A stretch of 8,102 bases of DNA from Chloroflexota bacterium (GTDB lineage Bacteria > Chloroflexota > Limnocylindria > Limnocylindrales > CSP1-4), in contig JAJYGO010000066.1 of the NCBI GenBank assembly GCA_021785115.1, forward strand, positions 1 through 8,102. Reading direction: 5' to 3'. Shown one piece after another: positions 1-7,539 of this stretch. The notes beneath the pieces are model-generated. The model was not told the origin of the DNA and made no database searches. It was given only the letters and a program-made list of their open reading frames with translations. Position numbers and translations under genes: made by a program. The number at the start of each line of letters is the position of its first letter. The first letter of the stretch is position 1.

Positions 1-1980
1 CCAGCGCGATCCGACCGCGCCGATGGCGATGCCTCCGGCGAGGCTCCCGACGCCGATCAACAGATCGATCGCGGCGTAGCTCTGGGGGTACGGGATGACC
101 GTCCCGTCGAGGACGTCGCGTGCGTAGACGACGCTCAGCGCGACGGTGGCGCCGGCGGCCAGCTGGGCGATCCCGCTGATGATCGTGTTCTGGAGGAGCG
201 GCGCGTCCGCCCGCAGGAAGCGCCACGCCGCCCCGATCTCACCCAGGTAGCGGTCGAGCGTGCCCGCCACCGCGGGGCCGGCCGCGCGGACGACGGGCGG
301 GATCGTGAGCGACGCGATCAGCAGGGCACTCACGAGGTACGAGGCGGCGTCGAACCAGAAGGCGAGAGTCAGCGCGCTCCCGAGGAACGCGACGAACAGG
401 CCGGCGAGGGGATAGCCGGCCAGGTCCCCGATCGTCTCCGCCGTGTACATGGCCGCGTTCGCCGGCGTCAGATCCTCGGCGCGGACGATCCGCGGGATGA
501 CGGCGGATCGGGCAGGACGGAAGAAGATGCTGACGGTCGTGACGGCGAACACGATCGGGTAGACGAGCAGGATGGTGTGCTCCGCGGCCAGCGGGATGAG
601 CAGGACAAGACCCGCGCGTGCGAGGTCGCTCGCGACCATCACCCGTCGCTGGTCCCACCGGTCGACGAACGCGCCCGCAAATGGGCCGAACAGCAGGTTC
701 GGCAACGTCGCCGCCAGGAACGTCAGGCCGACGTCGAGCGTGGATCCGGTGATCGACAGGACGAGCACGCCCAGCGCGATCTGGTTCAGGCGGTCACCGA
801 GGAGGCTGATCGTCTGCCCGATCCACAGCGCCGAGAAACGGGCGTCCAGTGCGAGGCGGACGTACGGGTGCGTCGCGAAGCGCGCGCGGACCCCGTGGCT
901 CGGGCGCGCGGGGAGCGGCAGCGCCGGGACGCGGCCCGTGGCGGACGCACCGAAGGCCGGCGCAGGCGTGGCGACCGCCGGCGCGACGATCGCGGCCGCC
1001 GTGGAAACGGCCGCCGCCGCCGCCATCGCGATCGCGGGTTCCGGCGTGGCCGGCGAAGCGGGAGTTCCGGCGGGCTTGTGCGTCTCCCCAGGCTCGAGTG
1101 GTGCGAGAGGCCGCGGCAGCACGTCCGGCTGGAACGCGACGCCGCTCGTGGGGCCGCCAAGGAGCACGGGACGCGACAGGACGGCCGCCGCGGACCGTGC
1201 CTGGAGCTCCCCCCACTGCCGCTCGCGAAGGTCTCCCGGTCGGGCTCCAGGCCACGAGACGCTCGTCCTGTCCGCGCCCGGCGGCATTCCGGAGCGGCCG
1301 AAGCCCGCGTCCGAAGCCCGCGTCATCGACGCGAACCCGGATCCGGCGGGGACCGGGGGAAGCCCACCCGCCAGCTCGGCACCCGACGGCGCGATCTCCG
1401 CTCCGAGCGCCTCCTCCTCCGCTGCCACCGTTTCCTGCTCGGGTGCGACCAGGGTCGCGAAGACGTACCAGGCCAGCCCGGCGGCGATGAACGCGTCGCC
1501 GATGCTCATCACGTTCGTCAGGATCGGGATGGGGATCGGGATGAGGTCGCCGAACGGGCCGCCGCGGACCAGGAACTCACCGCCGAGCTCCGCCGGCAGC
1601 AGCCGGTGGAAGGAGACCGCGAGATCCGCCGACGTCATCCCGACGAGCTGGAGCGCCGGCGGCCACACCGGCATCCACCCGCCGTTCAGGACGATCGCCA
1701 GGCCGTTCGCGACGACCCCGGCGGAGGCGACGATCAGCCCGGGCTGGCCGCGGTTCGCGTACAGGATCGCGCCGACGCTGGCGAACGTGAGCGCGTAGAT
1801 AGGGAGGCGGAAGTCGGCCACCGGAGAGATGCCATAGCGGATCGCGGCCTCCGTCCCGTATCGGAGAAGGATCGCGCCGAACAGAAAGGCACCGTACCGA
1901 AGCTGGATCCGGCCCAGGTTCTCGATCCGGCCACCGGCCAGCAGGCCGAGCGCGAACGCGATGACGACCGCGACGATCAC
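1..1980 (-). CDS. DUF5317-like membrane domain fused to MFS transporter, 3' end missing
   Basis: One open frame runs without a stop from a GTG at 1980 to the window edge, giving 660 codons with the C-terminus missing. Residues 1-180 are hydrophobic and resemble the DUF5317 family, opening VIVAVVIAFALGLLAGGRIE and ending near GDAFIAAGLAWYVF. Residues 181-365 form an Ala/Pro/Gly-rich, low-complexity linker. From residue 381 a major facilitator begins (RFSALWIGQTISLLGDRLNQ), with the loop 2-3 signature GPFAGAFVDRWDQRR at 432-446 and several later membrane segments. This looks like the EntS/MFS_3-type exporter group, so efflux of a small molecule is likely, but the substrate is unknown. The GTG is chosen because TGA lies two codons upstream and the family normally starts with this hydrophobic segment. 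No clear Shine-Dalgarno precedes it. Internal ATGs (residues 219, 232, 319) could start a separate MFS protein, but no stop ends the DUF5317 part. The gene lies 91 bases after the HD gene and is probably co-transcribed. Confidence 0.85.
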   Translation of the reverse strand, partial: MIVAVVIAFALGLLAGGRIENLGRIQLRYGAFLFGAILLRYGTEAAIRYGISPVADFRLPIYALTFASVGAILYANRGQPGLIVASAGVVANGLAIVLNGGWMPVWPPALQLVGMTSADLAVSFHRLLPAELGGEFLVRGGPFGDLIPIPIPILTNVMSIGDAFIAAGLAWYVFATLVAPEQETVAAEEEALGAEIAPSGAELAGGLPPVPAGSGFASMTRASDAGFGRSGMPPGADRTSVSWPGARPGDLRERQWGELQARSAAAVLSRPVLLGGPTSGVAFQPDVLPRPLAPLEPGETHKPAGTPASPATPEPAIAMAAAAAVSTAAAIVAPAVATPAPAFGASATGRVPALPLPARPSHGVRARFATHPYVRLALDARFSALWIGQTISLLGDRLNQIALGVLVLSITGSTLDVGLTFLAATLPNLLFGPFAGAFVDRWDQRRVMVASDLARAGLVLLIPLAAEHTILLVYPIVFAVTTVSIFFRPARSAVIPRIVRAEDLTPANAAMYTAETIGDLAGYPLAGLFVAFLGSALTLAFWFDAASYLVSALLIASLTIPPVVRAAGPAVAGTLDRYLGEIGAAWRFLRADAPLLQNTIISGIAQLAAGATVALSVVYARDVLDGTVIPYPQSYAAIDLLIGVGSLAGGIAIGAVGSRW

Positions 1981-2071
1981 GTCTCAGGTGCCGCTGACGT
2001 CGAAGCGCCCGCTGACGGCTCTGTCACCGGCGCCGCGACGCGGGGACGCACGGCCGGACCGCACTGTGCGG
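1981..2071 (-). promoter_or_regulatory. HD/DUF5317 junction with competing inverted repeats
   Basis: This 91-base spacer and the adjoining stop codon hold nested inverted repeats. A perfect 17-base palindrome (GACCGCACTGTGCGGTC, 2057-2073) runs into the TGA of the HD gene. A second pair, GCCCGCTGAC at 2007-2016 and GTCAGCGGGC at 2071-2080, has 10-base arms that would pair the HD stop region with the leader of the downstream gene. CCGCTGAC recurs at 1991-1998. The local hairpin and the long-range stem share bases 2071-2073, so they compete. No T-run follows on the minus strand, so this is not a classical terminator. I infer a processing, attenuation or translational-coupling element. The repeats are plain in the sequence; the function is a guess. 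Confidence 0.4.
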
Positions 2072-3424
2072 TCAGCGGGCATCGGCAGCCGAATGGTCGC
2101 CCGCGTGTCCCGCGGCGCGAGCCCTTGCCGCAAGGCGTGCGACCAGCGGGGGGAGCGAGGCTTCTGTTGATGGTTTGCCGGGATCCGCCACGCCGGCCAT
2201 GCGGTCGGTGCGGGTGAACGCCTCGAGGACGTCCGGATCGAACTGGATGCCCGCGTACTTGCGCAGCTCGGCCAGCGCCTGCTCCGGCGTGAGCGGCCGC
2301 ATCCGGTATGGCCGCATCGCGGTCATCGCCTCGAAGGCGTCGGCGACGTGGAGGATCCGGGCGAGCTTCGGGATCGCCTCGCCGACGAGGTGATCCGGGT
2401 ATCCCGACCCGTTGTACCACTCGTGGTGGTGAAGGATGATCGGCAGCTCGGGCTGGAGGCGCTCGACCGGCTTGATGATGTCGTAACCCAGCACCGGGTG
2501 CAGGTTCATCTTGATCCGTTCGTCGCGGGTGAGCTTGTCCTGCTTCAGCAGCACGTCGTCGCGGACGCCGATCTTCCCGATGTCGTGCAGGAGACCGCCC
2601 CACTCCAGCGCCTCCAGCTCCGCCTCACTGCAGCGCATCACGCGTCCGATCTCGACGGCGATCGCCTGGACGTTTTCCGAGTGGTGCGCCGTGAACGGGT
2701 CCCGCTTGTCGATGGCCGAGGCCAGGGCCCGGACGGTCTGGGTGAACATGTCGCGGAGCTGGACGGTCGCCTGGTACGCGGCCCGCGTCGAGTACAACGG
2801 CAACGCGAACAGGACGACGCCCCACCACTCGATCGACCAGACGACCGCGATGAGCCACGCCAGCGGCGTCATCCCGAGGAGGTTTCCGGCGACCAGACGC
2901 AGGTCGCCAGTGAGCACCGCCGTGGGGGCGACCCTGTCTCTGAGGATGACAACCGCCGAGGCCAACCCTGCGTTGAAGACAAAGAACACGAGTCCTGCTA
3001 CACCCACGGCCACTAGTGATCGCGGCGTGGCGTCGAATCGCGCCCCGTTCACCGCCTGGAAGACCAAAGCCGCGACAACAGCGGGGATCGCGATCTCGGC
3101 GTGGTTGTAGAGGGTGCCGTACCAAGGGATCCGCCCACGGATCTCGCGCCACTCAGTCGTGCCAATGGTGGCGACGACGGCAGCCGCCGCCGGACCGCCC
3201 ACTGCAGAAGCGGCGAGTATCGGCCCTGTGACGACGCTGACGACAGCACCCCTCGGCATCCGGACGGGGAATGCCTGCGCGAGCAGCGCCAGAGCGGTCC
3301 AGTAGCCGACCCCCATCCAGCCCCGCACTGAGGACGGCAGAGGCCAAAGGATCAACGCGGAGAACACAACAATGATGGCCGTCGTAACGACGGCCATCAC
3401 TAGCACCTTCAGCGATCTAGACAA
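2072..3424 (-). CDS. Membrane-anchored HD-GYP-like phosphohydrolase
   Basis: This is a 450-residue protein from a TTG at 3424, or 441 residues from an ATG at 3397. Residues 7-214 contain about six or seven hydrophobic segments with no sensor family I can name. Residues 222-410 form an HD-GYP-like domain. Visible metal and catalytic motifs are HHSENV (247-252), H280-D281 in HDIGKIGV, H309 in HPVLG, HHHEWYNGSGYP (332-343) and D362 in DAFEAMTAMRPYR. HD-GYP proteins usually hydrolyse cyclic di-GMP or related dinucleotides; here the GYP motif has N338 where Asp is most common. The last 40 residues are Ala/Arg-rich and look disordered. The ATG is the better-supported start: AAGGTG (3404-3409) lies six bases before it, while the TTG has no clear site. 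The protein probably senses a membrane or external signal and acts in the cytoplasm. It shares a likely operon with the DUF5317-MFS gene. Third-position GC falls upstream of about 2900, inside this gene. Confidence 0.92.
   Translation of the reverse strand: MSRSLKVLVMAVVTTAIIVVFSALILWPLPSSVRGWMGVGYWTALALLAQAFPVRMPRGAVVSVVTGPILAASAVGGPAAAAVVATIGTTEWREIRGRIPWYGTLYNHAEIAIPAVVAALVFQAVNGARFDATPRSLVAVGVAGLVFFVFNAGLASAVVILRDRVAPTAVLTGDLRLVAGNLLGMTPLAWLIAVVWSIEWWGVVLFALPLYSTRAAYQATVQLRDMFTQTVRALASAIDKRDPFTAHHSENVQAIAVEIGRVMRCSEAELEALEWGGLLHDIGKIGVRDDVLLKQDKLTRDERIKMNLHPVLGYDIIKPVERLQPELPIILHHHEWYNGSGYPDHLVGEAIPKLARILHVADAFEAMTAMRPYRMRPLTPEQALAELRKYAGIQFDPDVLEAFTRTDRMAGVADPGKPSTEASLPPLVARLAARARAAGHAGDHSAADAR
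3404..3409 (-). promoter_or_regulatory. Ribosome binding site favouring the HD ATG start
   Basis: AAGGTG on the minus strand sits six bases before the ATG at 3397. This is a better Shine-Dalgarno arrangement than anything before the TTG at 3424. It would make the HD protein 441 residues, still starting before the first membrane segment. Confidence 0.5.
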
Positions 3425-3489
3425 TTGCTGCGGCTTTCGCTAGGAGGACGCCCAGTGGGACGGTGCTGAGCGTCGCCGAGTTGAGCCAC

Positions 3490-3579
3490 TCAAAACGGAC
3501 GGACGCCAGCGCCTCCAGCAATGATGATGGCGAGCAGTGTCAAGAGCGAAACGGCTCGCAGCGCAAGCTGACCTCGCAT
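3490..3579 (-). CDS. Possible 29-residue membrane peptide (small ORF)
   Basis: An ATG at 3579 opens a 29-codon frame: MRGQLALRAVSLLTLLAIII, then AGGAGVRPF and TGA at 3490. It has a basic N-terminus followed by a hydrophobic stretch of about 15 residues, like a single membrane helix or a bare signal sequence. GAGG lies nine bases before the ATG. The stop falls right after TTTT. With one T fewer the frame would continue for 24 more residues (starting EWLNSATLSTVPL) to a TAG at 3417, giving a 53-residue protein ending next to the HD start. It could be a leader peptide, a small membrane protein, a frameshifted gene or chance. I do not recognise a family. Confidence 0.3.
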   Translation of the reverse strand: MRGQLALRAVSLLTLLAIIIAGGAGVRPF

Positions 3580-3692
3580 CCGGGATCGCCTCAGTGGAGA
3601 GAACCTAGTCGCCTAATCGCTGCTCTACCAGGACTTGATTGCCATAGCCTGCCACCTACGCTCGTTGGCGGCCCTCGCGTCCTGAAGACACG

Positions 3693-3723
3693 AAAACCGA
3701 CCGGACGTTGCCGTCGGTCGGTT
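3693..3723 (-). terminator. Rho-independent terminator of the regulator
   Basis: Arms AACCGACCGGACG (3695-3707) and CGTCGGTCGGTT (3712-3723) pair over 12 bases with one bulged G and a four-base loop (3708-3711). Read on the minus strand, the stem runs directly into TTTT (3696-3693), the usual intrinsic-terminator layout. It lies about 150 bases after the regulator stop at 3870 and upstream of the HD gene, so it probably separates the two transcription units. Confidence 0.75.
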
Positions 3724-3869
3724 GCACTACTCGCTCAGCACTCACCCAAAGTGCCCAATTCAGGTGAGGCTTCAGCGCGTTCCGAGCGTCTTGACATCTG
3801 CCTCGGAGTACCGAAGTACCAAGAGGTGCCCGGACTATAGGAGGCCGCGCTCAAGAGGGTCAATACGCA

Positions 3870-6800
3870 TCATTGCCTAGCCGCGCCGACGATCTCCTCA
3901 AGCGAGGGTGGCTCGACCCCCAACGCCGTCCTTTGAGTGACCGCGTAATGCGCGTACTGCTCGGCTGCAGCGGACCTCGCGCCAAGCGCCCCGTACAGCC
4001 AGATCAACTCTCGCTCCAGGTAGTCGGCATCCGAATCGACTCGAAGGACGGCGACCGCGACATCAGCGGCCTCGACTAGCCGATTCGCCTGGATGAGGAG
4101 CCCCACGACTGTCTCCGCGAGGTGCAAGTACTGCCCGTGCAGCAACTCCCGCCAGCTCGCCGCCCACTCCTCGTACTCGAACTCGGGTGCAAACCGGCCT
4201 CGATAGAGCTTCAGTGCCTCGATGGCGACGTTCAGATCCTCGAGTCGGGAGAGGACCGCGCTCGCTCGGTCGTGCCACCGGACGCTCTCTGCCTCGACGA
4301 GCTCCTGATCAAGCCAAACCACGTCAGACTCGAAATGGACGTACTGCGCCGAAAGGTCATCGTCGTAACCAGGCTCGATCTCGCGGCGAAGGAAGTACAG
4401 CGTCTGATTCAGAGAGTTCAGCGCGGCTGCGGGGTCCGTCTCTGGCCACAGGGCGTCCAGCACCTGATCGCGGGCAGCCAAGTGCCCCTTGCGTGTGAGG
4501 AGATAGCAGAGGAGGCCCGCTGCTCGACGTCGTATCGTCGTGACGTCGACGCGCCTCGCTCCCACCATGAAGCTGGACTGACCCAAGTCTCTGACGATCA
4601 TCCTCGGGCTACGACGTCTGGCAAGGGCGCGGCCGAGGTCCGACCCCCTGAGCACCTTGACTTTGCCGCGCGTCAGCGATCGCAACAGCCCAACATCCGA
4701 GAGTTCCCCGTACTCGTCGAGAAGTGCGGCCGCCTGGAGCAGAGCCGGATGGTTGTGTGCCGACAGCAGCGATCGCAGCAGGGGAAGCCAGCGTGCCGGC
4801 CACGCCTCGACGGAATCGCGCAGACCGTCAGGCAGGTCGCCGAACTTGTCGAGGTTGGCCGCGAGCGCATCCGCCACCCACAGTACGTCCATCGATGACG
4901 CTCTCGAGACGGAGTCAGAGAGTTGGCGCGCGTCCCCTTGCGCGACCGCGTTCAACAGCCGGAGACGGCCCTCGAGGAGGCGCGCTCGTTGTCGAGACAC
5001 GAGCGCGTCGCCCTCACTGATCCATCGCATCGCCGCTGACGGCGCACGCCTCGCGAGCTCAATCTCGGCGCGGAGCTCCAGCCATAGCGCCCACGAGCAC
5101 GTTTCTGGCGCCACAGAATCCCGATAACTCGCACCAAGTCTCTCGACCGCCTCGTCAAAGCGGCCAGCGGCAAGGTCGGCTCGGGTGTCCGCGAACATAG
5201 CGGCGAACTGGTTAGTGGCGGCATCCGCGGCCGGGTGGTCCCTACCCTTCCGAAGCCATCCCGAGGCTTCCGCCCAGGCACCCAAAGCAGGGAACAGGAA
5301 CGCGGACGCCTGAAACCACTGCTCGACGGCCCCGAAGCTTGAGCCGTCGAGGGCCGCAGCGAGATGGCGTCTCGCCTCGACCGTATCCCCGCGCTCCAAG
5401 TAGGCCCAAGCGATCACCAGCTCAGCTGCGTAGGTCTCTTCAACACGGGCGGGGATGGCAGAGAACAGGGCCAGCGAGCGACTGCCGTGGTCAAGTGCTT
5501 GATCGAAGTCCCCCATCATCAGACATGTGAACGCCAGGTTGTAGTGGCTGATGCCGGCATAGAAGGGGAGACCGCTCGCCTCATGCGAAGCAGCCAAGGG
5601 CTCGAGCGTATCGATGAGATCCTGGAGATTCCCAGATGTAGTGCTGGCCGTGGTAACGAGGATCCCTCGCGCGATCGCCTTGACGTCGGAAGGGACTGAC
5701 GGGTCGGCGAGCAGCAATCGGACCTTCGGTTCGGTCCGCTCCATGAGCCCGAGCCACCCGTTCGCGTGGACCAGGCCTAGGACGACGAGTCCGCGCGATT
5801 GCCCATCGAGGTCGGCGAGGTTGAATCGTTCGAGCCGGGCCAGACCCTCCCGGATTCGGCCGGCGTAGATGTCCTCGCGCGCCAGGATCACCGCGATCCG
5901 GGCGTCGTCGTCCGAGGCACGCAGCGTGCGCGCCAGGCTCGCGCCCTCGCCCCACTGCCCCGAACCCAGGACCTTCGCGACGTTCGCCAGGAGCACGCGC
6001 AGCGCATCGGCCTCGTGGTCGGCCTTGATGTAGTGCCGGCACGACGTCAGCCAGTCCGACGCCTCCGCGGCCTGTGCGACCCGCAGGTGCATCCCGCGCA
6101 GTTCGTCGGGGGTCACGAGCTGCTGCAGGCGCCGCTCGAGGAACTCCCGCATCAGCGGGTGGTAGCGGCGGCTGCTGCTGAGGTTCGAGTGCCGCGCCAT
6201 CAGGCCGGCCTGGTAGCCGACGTTCGCCCAAGCCTGGACCTCGTCGGCGGCTGGCGGCGGGTCATCGGCGGCGAAGATCGCCGTCGCCAGCTCGATCCGG
6301 ACGTCGTCGAGGATCGACGTGTACGTGAGGAACCGCTGGATCTCGGGCGCGAGCTCGTTCATGACCTCTTCGGCGAGATAGTCGTAGAGGTCGCCCTCGG
6401 CGCCGCTGATCCGTCGCACGAACGCCCGGACGTCGCGTGGCGACCGGCCGCGGATCGACGAGTGGAGCAACTGGAGGCCGGCTGCCCACCCTTCGGTGCG
6501 TTCCTCGACCTGGCGCAGTACCTCCGTCTCGAGCGGCTGGTGGTAGATGTCGCGGAACAGCCGCTCGGTCTCATCGGTCGAGAACCGCAGGTCGTCCGCG
6601 CCCAGTCGAGGCGCCTCTCCCTGCGCAACCAGTCGGCCGAGCGCGAGCTTCGGAGGCCGCCGCGACAGGAGCACGAACGACATGCGGTCTGGGGCATCCG
6701 CCAGCAGTCGGGTGACGAGCGCGCGGGCACGCGGGTCGTCGTCGATGACGTGGTAGTCGTCGAGGATCAGCATCGTGGAGCGATCGCCGAGCGCCGACAG

Positions 6801-7451
6801 TTCGGCGACCAGCGTCGAGACGACGAGGTCGGTCGTGGGCTGGGCGGTCAGCACGTCGCTCAGCAGCCCGAGGGTCCTCGCGCCGAAACCCGGCTCGATC
6901 TCCCGGACCGCCGCGACGACGTAGTTCACGAACGACACCGGGTCGCAGTCGCCGGGATCGAGCCGGTACCAGAGGCATGGCATCGGCGCCCGGCGGGAGA
7001 AATCGGTCAGCAGCGTGGTCTTGCCGAAGCCCGTCTCGGCGGCGACCGTGATGCAGCGGCGGTGGGCATGCCGCTCGAGCCAGTCAAGCAATCGGTCGCG
7101 GGACAGCGTCGCGTCGCGGAGCGGCGGAGGCGTGACCTTCGCCCGGGAGACTGGATACGGTTCCACGGTGCGTTCGCCGGCGGACGGCAGGAGGGGGCGC
7201 GCGGCAGTCGGGATCGCCATGACCGGCACGAGACGCGGGCGACCGAACTCGACGCCCGGCCTCCGGGGCGCGGGCACCAGAGTCGAGTCGATCTGCCGAT
7301 CCCCCCGACTCGCCTCCTCGACGAACCCCGGCCCGCCCGGGCCGTCACGGAACCCCGCGCTGCTCGCCTCGTCCCCGAACGCGCGGACGGGCAGGCGAAC
7401 AGCGACGGCCGATTGGGACGGCGACTCGCGCGGCGGCTCTCGGTCGGGCAT
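3870..7451 (-). CDS. MalT-like STAND ATPase with C-terminal SARP/BTAD regulator domains
   Basis: This 1193-residue protein is a large signal-integrating transcriptional regulator. Residues 1-100 are Pro/Arg-rich and probably disordered. Residues 101-440 form a MalT-like STAND ATPase: AETGFGKTT P-loop (138-146), LILDDYH Walker B (228-234), SRRPP (263-267), EGWAAGLQLL (320-329) and RYHPLMREFLERRL (429-442), the usual winged-helix end. Residues 450-930 are helical and TPR-like. Residues 949-1045 resemble a SARP/OmpR-type winged helix (RRRAAGLLCYLLTRKGHLAA, then ALNSLNQTLYFLRREIEP), and 1046-1190 a bacterial transcriptional activation (BTAD) domain. There is no LuxR-type HTH, so DNA binding is assigned to the SARP domain. 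ATP- and ligand-driven oligomerisation is known for MalT; the ligand here is unknown. The ATG at 7451 follows an in-frame TGA nine codons upstream and lacks a clear ribosome site. GTG 76, ATG 78 or GTG 96 could be the true start. Third-position GC drops after about residue 535. Confidence 0.93.
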   Translation of the reverse strand: MPDREPPRESPSQSAVAVRLPVRAFGDEASSAGFRDGPGGPGFVEEASRGDRQIDSTLVPAPRRPGVEFGRPRLVPVMAIPTAARPLLPSAGERTVEPYPVSRAKVTPPPLRDATLSRDRLLDWLERHAHRRCITVAAETGFGKTTLLTDFSRRAPMPCLWYRLDPGDCDPVSFVNYVVAAVREIEPGFGARTLGLLSDVLTAQPTTDLVVSTLVAELSALGDRSTMLILDDYHVIDDDPRARALVTRLLADAPDRMSFVLLSRRPPKLALGRLVAQGEAPRLGADDLRFSTDETERLFRDIYHQPLETEVLRQVEERTEGWAAGLQLLHSSIRGRSPRDVRAFVRRISGAEGDLYDYLAEEVMNELAPEIQRFLTYTSILDDVRIELATAIFAADDPPPAADEVQAWANVGYQAGLMARHSNLSSSRRYHPLMREFLERRLQQLVTPDELRGMHLRVAQAAEASDWLTSCRHYIKADHEADALRVLLANVAKVLGSGQWGEGASLARTLRASDDDARIAVILAREDIYAGRIREGLARLERFNLADLDGQSRGLVVLGLVHANGWLGLMERTEPKVRLLLADPSVPSDVKAIARGILVTTASTTSGNLQDLIDTLEPLAASHEASGLPFYAGISHYNLAFTCLMMGDFDQALDHGSRSLALFSAIPARVEETYAAELVIAWAYLERGDTVEARRHLAAALDGSSFGAVEQWFQASAFLFPALGAWAEASGWLRKGRDHPAADAATNQFAAMFADTRADLAAGRFDEAVERLGASYRDSVAPETCSWALWLELRAEIELARRAPSAAMRWISEGDALVSRQRARLLEGRLRLLNAVAQGDARQLSDSVSRASSMDVLWVADALAANLDKFGDLPDGLRDSVEAWPARWLPLLRSLLSAHNHPALLQAAALLDEYGELSDVGLLRSLTRGKVKVLRGSDLGRALARRRSPRMIVRDLGQSSFMVGARRVDVTTIRRRAAGLLCYLLTRKGHLAARDQVLDALWPETDPAAALNSLNQTLYFLRREIEPGYDDDLSAQYVHFESDVVWLDQELVEAESVRWHDRASAVLSRLEDLNVAIEALKLYRGRFAPEFEYEEWAASWRELLHGQYLHLAETVVGLLIQANRLVEAADVAVAVLRVDSDADYLERELIWLYGALGARSAAAEQYAHYAVTQRTALGVEPPSLEEIVGAARQ

Positions 7452-7539
7452 GCCGCGCAGTGTGCCGACGCGGCCTCAACTCCGGCTTATCTGCTCGCGA
7501 CGCTCACCTCCCCGGCCTCCGGCTGCGCCCCCAGGCGTG

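Larger units (their letters stand above)
3425..3869. other. Intergenic region between regulator and HD gene
   Basis: This 445-base stretch is less GC-rich than most of the window (about 55% in 3601-3660). It holds the regulator's terminator (3693-3723) and a possible small membrane-peptide ORF (3490-3579), both on the minus strand. A promoter for the HD operon is expected between about 3580 and 3690, but I see no convincing -35/-10 pair. Near 3808-3821 there is a short GTAC-loop-GTAC inverted repeat of unknown meaning in the 3' untranslated part of the regulator. A plus-strand frame at 3463-3840 was considered and rejected. Confidence 0.6.

Noticed and set aside
1521..1546. G-rich run on the plus strand that might form a G-quadruplex
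   Set aside because: Only three runs of three or more G are present. It is explained by an Ile-Pro repeat (IPIPIPI) in the DUF5317-like domain.
577..2217. Long plus-strand frames opposite the DUF5317-MFS gene (546 and 408 codons)
   Set aside because: They are rich in Arg, Asp, Gln and Pro with no domain, and the opposite strand carries a recognisable membrane protein. Such antisense frames are expected in GC-rich DNA.
3791..3796. Perfect TTGACA on the plus strand
   Set aside because: No acceptable -10 box lies 16-19 bases downstream (the hexamer there is AAGTAC), and no plus-strand gene follows.
3463..3840. Plus-strand 125-codon frame in the spacer, with AGGAGG at 3442-3447
   Set aside because: The ribosome-site match is 15 bases from the GTG, too far. 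Third positions look near random in its second half, it crosses the terminator hairpin, and no family is recognised.
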